A DNA stretch of 32,583 nucleotides from Longimicrobium sp. (lineage in GTDB: Bacteria; Gemmatimonadota; Gemmatimonadetes; Longimicrobiales; Longimicrobiaceae), in assembly GCF_035474595.1 (NCBI RefSeq), contig NZ_DATIND010000087.1, positions 1 through 32,583 on the forward strand. The letters are read 5' to 3'. The position numbers were made by a program, and so were the translations under genes. Of this stretch, positions 27,756 through 32,583 are shown in pieces. The stretch's first letter is position 1. Each line of letters opens with the position of its first letter. Below the pieces are notes generated by a model, which did not search any database, was not told where the DNA came from, and saw only the letters and a list, made by a program, of their open reading frames with translations.

Positions 27756-28805
27756 TCAGCTCCGCAGCTCGGTGACGCTCTCCACGAACTCGCTGAAGGG
27801 GAACATGTCGAAGCTTTCGAACGGGCGCGGCGCGTATCCGGCGCGCACGAACGAGGCCAGATCCCGCGCGTGCGACGCGATGCTGCACGACACCAGGCAC
27901 ACCGCCGCCGGCCGCCACGCCGCCACCCGCTCCGCCACCCCCGGCGCGCACCCGTAGCGCGACGGGTTCACGAACACCACGCTCGGCCGCTCCGCCTCCG
28001 GCCGCCCCACCAGCCTCTCCGCGGGGATGCGCTCGTAGCGCGCGTGCGCCAGCCCGTGCAGCGCGGCGTTGCGCACGGCGCTCTCGATGGCCCAGCGGTT
28101 GGTGTCCACGCCGACGACCACGCTCTCCGGCGTCGCCGCCAGGATGGAGTGGAGACCCACGCCGCAGTACAGGTCGACGATGCGCGATGGATCGGAGGCC
28201 GCGTCGCGCGCGGCGGCGGCGAGGTCCGCGGTGAGCCAGCGGTTGGTCTGGAAGAAGGCGAGGTGATGCGAAAGGATGGTGCGGCCCAGCAGCTCGTGGC
28301 GGAGATACGCTTCGCCCAGCTCGATCGCCTGCGAGGGAAGGGAGATGCCGAGCAGCCCGGGCGACGCGTCCAGCAGCTCGCGGCAGAATCCGTCCAGCGA
28401 CGCGCTTCCCCGCTCCGCCGCGATCGTGAGATGCGCCCGCTCCGAGCCGAATTCCAGCCGCACCTCGAACCCCGTCACCCGCCCCTCGCGCGGCGCCGCG
28501 GCGATCCGCTCAGCGACGTCGCGGACCAGCGGCCGCGCCTCCGCCGGGAGCACCCAGAGCGATTCCTCCACCGGCACGCGCCCGAGCCGCGGATCCACGC
28601 CCACGAACGCGCCGTCGTCCCCCCGGCCGAGATAGAAGCTGCCGCGCATCCGGTAGCCGCGCTCCACCGGGCATCTCCGCATCCCGCGGAACACCCCGCC
28701 GAAGCCGTGCTCGTCCAGCACGCGTGCGATCTCCATCTCCTTCTCGTCCGCATGCCGCGCGTAGTCTTCAGCGAGAGATGCGGCGGTGGATGCGGTCTCC
28801 GTCAT
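27756..28805 (-). CDS. TrmA/RlmC/RlmD-family RNA methyltransferase-like protein
   Basis: 349 residues. SAM-binding motif I is VDLYCGVGLHS, followed by the acidic VVGVDTNRWAIESA; the family's DPPR position reads VNPSRYG; the catalytic cysteine stretch is LVSCSIASHARDLA (usual SCNPxTLxRDL); the closing base region is FDMFPFSEFVESV (usual DMFPxTxHVE). These suggest a 5-methyluridine-type RNA methyltransferase using a Cys nucleophile. An N-terminal cysteine cluster for an Fe-S site, as in RlmD, is not seen. The start at 28805 (MTETASTAAS) overlaps the HD gene stop by 4 bases. Last gene of the infA operon. The changed DPPR site leaves room for a different nucleic acid target. Confidence 0.82.
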   Translation of the reverse strand: MTETASTAASLAEDYARHADEKEMEIARVLDEHGFGGVFRGMRRCPVERGYRMRGSFYLGRGDDGAFVGVDPRLGRVPVEESLWVLPAEARPLVRDVAERIAAAPREGRVTGFEVRLEFGSERAHLTIAAERGSASLDGFCRELLDASPGLLGISLPSQAIELGEAYLRHELLGRTILSHHLAFFQTNRWLTADLAAAARDAASDPSRIVDLYCGVGLHSILAATPESVVVGVDTNRWAIESAVRNAALHGLAHARYERIPAERLVGRPEAERPSVVFVNPSRYGCAPGVAERVAAWRPAAVCLVSCSIASHARDLASFVRAGYAPRPFESFDMFPFSEFVESVTELRS

Positions 28806-29464
28806 CCCCCGTCCCCACCCCCCGGCGCGGGCGCGCGCCGGTCCAGCGCACTTCCGCACTCCCGCACTTCCGCACTTTCCCGGCGGAGCGCGTCCAGCAG
28901 CGCGCGGGGAACGGGCGAGGTGAGGCGCGCGTCGGCGTTCGCCCGGAACTCGTCCAGCGCGCCGGGAGGCGCATCCCCCCGCTGCTCGTATTCGGCGGCC
29001 TGGAATGCGGTTTCGAGCTTGTCCAGCTCCTTCACGAAGCGCGCTTCGGGCGATTCGGCCGCGTCGTACTCGCGCCAGAGCGCGGCCAGCGAGTCGTCGC
29101 CGGCGAGCGCGGCCAGCCGCAGCATCGCCGCTTCCTCGCGGCGGCGCTTCTCATCTGCGGGTACGTTGTCGTAGGGGGTGATGTCGCCGACGAGCGATTC
29201 GGCCAGGTCGTGCACCACGGCCATGGCCACGCAGCGCGGCACGTCCAGCGGCGGCGCGGCGCGCGGGGCCAGCACCAGCGCCAGCAGCGCGGTGCGGAAG
29301 GAGTGCTCGGCTACGGATTCGGGAGCGGAGATGCCGCGCAGCGCCCAGCCAGCGCGCGGCGTGTCCTTCAGGCGCCCGGCCAGGTGGAAGAAGCGCAGCA
29401 GCGCGGCGGCCGACGGATCGGCGCCGCGCTCGTCTGCGTTGGGAAGGGGAGATTGGTCCCGCAT
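28802..29464 (-). CDS. HD-domain phosphohydrolase (YfbR/HDDC2-like)
   Basis: 220 residues. HD motifs are complete: AEHSFRTALLAL with its His, then AMAVVHDLAESLVGDITPYD, which has the HD pair and the following E and D, as in 5'-deoxynucleotidases of the YfbR/HDDC2 group. EARFVKELDKLETAFQAAEY matches the family's later helix. Such enzymes release phosphate from deoxynucleoside monophosphates and need a divalent metal. The last 32 residues (ESAEVRECGSALDRR plus a Gly/Pro tail) come from the octamer repeat array at 28847-28878, so the natural end may once have been shorter. Overlaps the methyltransferase gene by ATGA; starts 38 bases after the small gene's stop. Confidence 0.88.
   Translation of the reverse strand: MRDQSPLPNADERGADPSAAALLRFFHLAGRLKDTPRAGWALRGISAPESVAEHSFRTALLALVLAPRAAPPLDVPRCVAMAVVHDLAESLVGDITPYDNVPADEKRRREEAAMLRLAALAGDDSLAALWREYDAAESPEARFVKELDKLETAFQAAEYEQRGDAPPGALDEFRANADARLTSPVPRALLDALRRESAEVRECGSALDRRAPAPGGGDGG
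28847..28878 (-). repeat. Octamer repeats inside the end of the HD gene
   Basis: On the minus strand AAAGTGCG, GAAGTGCG, GGAGTGCG, GAAGTGCG. They lie inside the reading frame of the HD gene and code for ESAEVRECGSA, 42 bases before the stop. Confidence 0.75.
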
Positions 29465-29502
29465 TCCCGGAAGATCGGCCGCCAGGGGCCGGTCGGGAAG
29501 GG

Positions 29503-29775
29503 TCAGCCGGCCACGAGCGCGGGCTCGCTCCGCACCAGCACGTTGGAGGCGGCCGCGAAGAAGGGCTTGCCGTCGCCCTCCGTAAGCTTCAGCTCCAGCA
29601 GGCGGCCGCCGTCGCCGGTACGGCCCAGCACGCGCACCACCATTCCGGCACCGGCGGCGCAGAACACCTCCTCGCCGGCCGAGGGAAGCCGGTCCAGGGC
29701 CGTCACCCAGCCGGGCCGCGCCTCGTGGTTCACCGTCAGGGAGTCGCGCTCGATCCGCCGGGCACTGTTGTTCAT
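29503..29775 (-). CDS. Small hypothetical protein
   Basis: 90 residues, no membrane helix. Starts MNNSARRIERDSL; a compact beta-rich part follows (AGEEVFCAAGAGMVVRVLGR, then GGRLLELKLTEGDGKPFFAA). Not recognised; the alternation of strands suggests a small beta-barrel fold, perhaps nucleic-acid-related given its place between infA and the HD gene, but that is only context. GGAGG lies 10 bases before this ATG; an in-frame ATG at 29781 sits only 4 bases from the same GGAGG, so either start is possible. Gap of 41 bases to infA. Confidence 0.65.
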   Translation of the reverse strand: MNNSARRIERDSLTVNHEARPGWVTALDRLPSAGEEVFCAAGAGMVVRVLGRTGDGGRLLELKLTEGDGKPFFAAASNVLVRSEPALVAG

Positions 29776-29816
29776 CGTCATCCTGCCTCCGGTGAATGCG
29801 GGAGGGGCGGCGCCGG

Positions 29817-30035
29817 TCACTTGTGCCGGTAGGTAATCCGCCCCTTCGAGAGATCGTACGGGCTGATGGCGAGCGTCACGCGGTCGCCTTCCAGCACCCG
29901 GATGCGGAACTTGGCCATCTTCCCCGCGCCGTAGGCCAGCACCTCGTGGCCGTTGGGAAGCTCGACGCGGTAACGGCGATCCGGCAGGACCTCCTTCACC
30001 ACCCCCTCCATCTCGATCGATTCCTGCTTCGCCAT
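29817..30035 (-). CDS. infA: Translation initiation factor IF-1
   Basis: 72-residue S1/OB-fold protein. [20 protein letters not shown] starts the fold, followed by [20 protein letters not shown] and the strongly conserved end [20 protein letters not shown]-1 binds the 30S A site and helps start-codon selection. The middle differs from the common form (GHEVLAHISGKMRK), so this may be a second, specialised copy; the usual infA sits in the ribosomal-protein operon, which is not here. It is the first gene of the operon with the small protein, HD hydrolase and TrmA-like gene, suggesting a link to RNA modification or translation. Confidence 0.95.
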   Translation of the reverse strand: MAKQESIEMEGVVKEVLPDRRYRVELPNGHEVLAYGAGKMAKFRIRVLEGDRVTLAISPYDLSKGRITYRHK

Positions 30036-30432
30036 CCCGTTCGCTTTCCGCCGGACCCCCGCCCGGCATGGGAAGAACGCCCGCGTCGCGCGTCGAGCCT
30101 CGGACGCGCGTTGCGGGCGGTGGCCGGCAGGGGCCGGTGCCCCCGCTGAGCCGCACTCACTTGTACACCCCCGCGCCGCGATCGTTCGCGTACAGGAATG
30201 CAACACCGCAAGATAGCGGTTTTGCGGCCATAGCGAAACCACGCCGTTCCGGCGGCTGCGGGCCAGGCGAATGAATTCGCGGCAACCACCGCACAAAGTC
30301 CCTGCGGGGCTGCGGCCCCGGCATCGGCGCGGAACGCTGCCCGCGCGCGAGGCGTCATATTCCGGCGCGCCCGCGCGTTCCACCCTGCGGCCCCTCATCC
30401 GTCTCCCCTCTCCTTCGATTTCGGCGCAGCGC
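30036..30432. other. Divergent intergenic region between infA and the carboxypeptidase-like cluster
   Basis: Holds a double-hairpin element (30267-30311) and an AT-richer stretch (about 30180-30245) where the infA promoter probably lies; no clear -35/-10 pair could be fixed. No coding frame is convincing. Confidence 0.45.
30267..30311 (+). repeat. Double-hairpin intergenic element, single copy
   Basis: GCGAATGAATTCGC (30267-30280), GGCAACCAC, GCACAA and AGTCCC-TGC-GGGGCT (30297-30311). The first 20 bases match the minus-strand copy at 10948-10929 at 18 of 20 positions. Confidence 0.5.
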
Positions 30433-31194
30433 ATGAAGACTCCTCTCTCCAGCCTCCAGCCGTGCGGCGAACGGTGGGACGCGATGGAGCGCCTCGGCGA
30501 CGGGCGGCGCGTCTGCCGCCGCTGCGAGCGGCCCGTCACCGACCTGCGCGGGATGAGCGTGGACGAGATCACCTTCGTCCACGTGATGAGCGACGAACCC
30601 GTCTGCGGCGTCTACTCGCCCGGGCAGCTCCGGCCCGATGCGGCAGAGGCGAAGCGCTGCCGCTCCGGCGCGCTGGTGACGCTGGCGCTCGGCGCCTCGC
30701 TCCTCGCCGCGCGCGCGGATGCGCAGACGGCGGTGGCGCCCGCGCCCGAGCTGGTGCAGCTTCCGGCGGACGCCGCGGCGCGGCCCGGCGACGCATCGCA
30801 GCCGTCGCACGCGCCGGGCGCCGCCGCGGCGGAAGACACCGTGCTCTACGGCACCGTGCGGACGAAAGACGGAACTCCGCTCCCGGGGGCGGCGGTGATG
30901 GTCGTCGGAACCGCGGCTCGGGCGGTCACGGACAGCGCGGGTGGGTTCGCCGTCCGGGTGCCCCGGGAGCATGGGGGGAAGATCGAGCTTCGCGTCGGGC
31001 GGCTTGGCTACGTGACGCGGACCGTCTTCGTTTCCGCGGCCGGAAACCGGGCCGGCGTCGGAGTGCTGCTCGAGCCCTCCGCCATCATGCTGGCCGGGTT
31101 GGTCGCAAGCGCCGATGGGCGCGGGGCCGTGGAAGACCGCGCGGCGCGGCGGGAGGGCTTTTCGGTGGCTCGGATCGAGGTGTCCGGCCCGTGA
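30433..31194 (+). CDS. Zinc-ribbon / carboxypeptidase-regulatory-like membrane protein, paralog 1
   Basis: 253 residues in three parts. A cytoplasmic N-terminus has Cys at 11, 28, 31 and 58, with the pattern C...[16 protein letters not shown]...MSVDEITF...VCGVY, known from many Bacteroidota proteins with carboxypeptidase-like regulatory domains. A single helix follows ([18 protein letters not shown], about 78-96), then a periplasmic beta-sandwich of carboxypeptidase-regulatory type ([36 protein letters not shown]; about 135-220). It ends [13 protein letters not shown]. Probably sits across the inner membrane, with the zinc site inside. The start ATG 30433 gives cysteine positions identical to the next paralog. 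First of three genes. Confidence 0.82.
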   Translation: MKTPLSSLQPCGERWDAMERLGDGRRVCRRCERPVTDLRGMSVDEITFVHVMSDEPVCGVYSPGQLRPDAAEAKRCRSGALVTLALGASLLAARADAQTAVAPAPELVQLPADAAARPGDASQPSHAPGAAAAEDTVLYGTVRTKDGTPLPGAAVMVVGTAARAVTDSAGGFAVRVPREHGGKIELRVGRLGYVTRTVFVSAAGNRAGVGVLLEPSAIMLAGLVASADGRGAVEDRAARREGFSVARIEVSGP

Positions 31195-31249
31195 TCCATT
31201 ACTTCGCTAACGTCTCCTTCATCGATCTCTCCCACACCGGGTGACGCCC

Positions 31250-32002
31250 ATGGAAGCCGACATCTCCCACCTGCGGTTCTGCGACGAAGATTGGGGCGGG
31301 ATGGAGCCGCTCGGGCCGGACCGCCGCCTGTGCGCCCGATGCTCGCGCCCGGTGGTGGACATGCGCCACCTCACGCTCGACGAGATCACGGAGATCCACC
31401 TGTGGAGCGAGGAGCGGGTCTGCGGCTTCTACGCGCCCGAGCACTTCGCGCCGGCGGCATCCTCACCGCCGAGGCGCGGCCGCCCGGGGCTGGTGACGCT
31501 GGCGCTGGGCGCGTCGCTCCTGGCTGCGCGCGCGGAGGCCCAGCCCGCCGCGCCCGCCGCCCGCGAGCACGTGCAGCTCCCGCCCGGCGCCGCGGCGAAG
31601 CCCGGCGATGCGCCGCACGCCGCCGAGCCGGACGGTGCGGCTCGAGCCGACACGCTGATCCACGGCAGGGTCCGCGCGGCCGACGGAACCCCGGTCGTCG
31701 CCGCCACCGTCGCCGCGGAGGTGCACGGCGCGGCGATCCGCGCGGTCACGGACACCGCCGGCCGGTTCGTTCTGCGCATCCCGCCGAACGCCGATCGCGA
31801 GCTGACGCTGCGTGTCTACAGGATCGGATTCGAGCCCACGACGCTCTCCATCGAAACCACCGGGCGCCAGATCGAGATCCACGTCAGCCTTGCGGCCAGC
31901 GCAACCATCGGCCTGGGGTCGATCGTCGCCGTCGGCCCGGTGGAAACCGCCAGGCGCCGCGAAGGCTTCTCGGTCGCAAGGCTCACGGTTTCCAATCCAT
32001 GA
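31250..32002 (+). CDS. Zinc-ribbon / carboxypeptidase-regulatory-like membrane protein, paralog 2
   Basis: 250 residues, same layout as paralog 1, with Cys at exactly the same places (11, 28, 31, 58), helix [18 protein letters not shown], then the sandwich (HGRVRAADGTPVVAATVAAE, IRAVTDTAGRFVLRIP) and the end EGFSVARLTVSNP. The matching cysteine numbering supports the ATG at 31250 over an in-frame GTG at 31241. It follows paralog 1 by 55 bases and overlaps paralog 3 by ATGA. Function unknown; the tandem arrangement points to duplication. Confidence 0.82.
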   Translation: MEADISHLRFCDEDWGGMEPLGPDRRLCARCSRPVVDMRHLTLDEITEIHLWSEERVCGFYAPEHFAPAASSPPRRGRPGLVTLALGASLLAARAEAQPAAPAAREHVQLPPGAAAKPGDAPHAAEPDGAARADTLIHGRVRAADGTPVVAATVAAEVHGAAIRAVTDTAGRFVLRIPPNADRELTLRVYRIGFEPTTLSIETTGRQIEIHVSLAASATIGLGSIVAVGPVETARRREGFSVARLTVSNP

Positions 32003-32445
32003 CGAAGCTTTTCGTGACCTCGCTCGCCGCGCTCCTCGTCGTCGCGCTCGCGCTCGCGTCCCCCACGCGGGCCGCGGCGCAGCGGCCGCCCGGGGCGGAC
32101 ACGCTGCAGATCCACGGGACCGTGCGCGCGGCCGACGGCAGCCCCGTCCGCGGGGCGGAGATCGTCGTCGAGGGCACGCGCCGGACGACGGCCACCGACA
32201 GCTCGGGACGGTTCGCCCTCGGCGTCCCGCACCGGCGTGAACGCCGTCTGCGCCTCCGCGTCATCCGGCTCGGGTACGCGCCCCGGACGATCTCCGTGCG
32301 CACCACGGGAAGCGAGGCCCGGGTGGCCGCGGTGCTGCAGCCGCGAGAGGTCGACCTCTCGGCGCTGGAGAACCGGGACGGTCCGGTGGCCTCCACGCGA
32401 AGTCTCGGATTCACGATCAGCGTGATCCACGTATCCAGTCCCTGA
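31999..32445 (+). CDS. Secreted carboxypeptidase-regulatory-like protein, paralog 3
   Basis: 148 residues. A Sec signal peptide (about 1-27, LFVTSLAALLVVALALASP) replaces the zinc ribbon and helix. The sandwich follows (IHGTVRAADGSPVRGAEIVV, RRTTATDSSGRFALGVPHRR, LGYAPRTISVRTTG), then the conserved end RSLGFTISVIHVSSP, matching the tails of paralogs 1 and 2. Its start overlaps the previous stop by 4 bases, so it is translated with them. Fully exported; perhaps a partner or truncated relative of the other two. Confidence 0.8.
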   Translation: MTKLFVTSLAALLVVALALASPTRAAAQRPPGADTLQIHGTVRAADGSPVRGAEIVVEGTRRTTATDSSGRFALGVPHRRERRLRLRVIRLGYAPRTISVRTTGSEARVAAVLQPREVDLSALENRDGPVASTRSLGFTISVIHVSSP

Positions 32446-32583
32446 GCGGCGATCCGCGGGGCCCGGCCGTCATCGTCGGCCAGGCCGTTCATGATGCACG
32501 CACGGCTGGTGGTGCATTTCGGGCCACATTACCTTGCATCTCGACAATCTGCATCCCCCGTCAGACCCACCTCCCCCCCCCCC
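32446..32583. other. Right end of the sequence, no gene
   Basis: Contains ATTACCTTGCATC (32528-32540), matching the promoter context at 23609-23618 (ATTACCTTGCGTC), so another gene may begin beyond the window. Ends with 11 C residues (32573-32583), typical of an assembly break. Confidence 0.35.

Overview
The window is about 32.6 kb of very GC-rich bacterial DNA, packed tightly with genes on both strands. The mix of genes (a class III lanthipeptide locus, a second RiPP precursor with a Bacteroidota/pinensin-like leader, cytoplasmic-zinc-ribbon/periplasmic-carboxypeptidase-like paralogs, an outer-membrane barrel) suggests a diderm outside Proteobacteria. My best guess is a member of the Gemmatimonadota near Longimicrobium. 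That is inference from gene families; there is no rRNA to prove it. The right edge ends in an 11-base C run, which looks like a contig end. No rRNA, tRNA, CRISPR array or intact insertion sequence was seen.

Left part (1-4.9 kb): a terminator from an off-window gene, a two-gene operon (an RDD-type membrane protein and a cardiolipin-synthase-like phospholipase D) flanked by direct copies of a palindromic repeat, a possible small RNA, a six-helix membrane protein, and a MerR regulator plus thioredoxin operon behind a MerR-style promoter.

RiPP region (5.1-9.5 kb): precursor peptide, LanKC synthetase and second precursor on the + strand, with a convergent AraC-type regulator. The two precursors share the class III leader motif TVLSLQT but have unrelated cores. 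About 6 kb further on (14.8-15.1 kb) lies an isolated pinensin-like precursor with its own promoter and no modifying enzyme nearby. Between them are a metallo-beta-lactamase-fold hydrolase, a secreted OB-fold protein overlapping a DUF6398-like gene, and the helicase HrpB.

Middle (15-23.5 kb): mostly minus-strand housekeeping and hypothetical genes: a Nudix hydrolase, a small membrane protein, a helical protein of unknown function, a three-gene overlapping operon (ABM monooxygenase, PyrE-like phosphoribosyltransferase, DUF2332), a three-gene group (NTF2-like protein, DUF2251, GNAT) and an AlkD-type DNA alkylation repair protein.

Right part (23.6-32.5 kb): porin-like barrel plus a small phosphate-binding-like protein plus a membrane-anchored protein; MsrA; a lower-GC two-helix membrane protein that looks acquired; a minus-strand operon infA - small protein - HD phosphohydrolase - TrmA-like methyltransferase; and a plus-strand run of three related carboxypeptidase-regulatory-like proteins.

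The most unusual structural feature is a family of 8-bp units (consensus RRAGTRCG) that appears in sense orientation right at the 3' ends of four genes, once as 12 perfect copies and once forming the in-frame C-terminal tail of a protein. A second family of double-hairpin elements is scattered through three intergenic regions.
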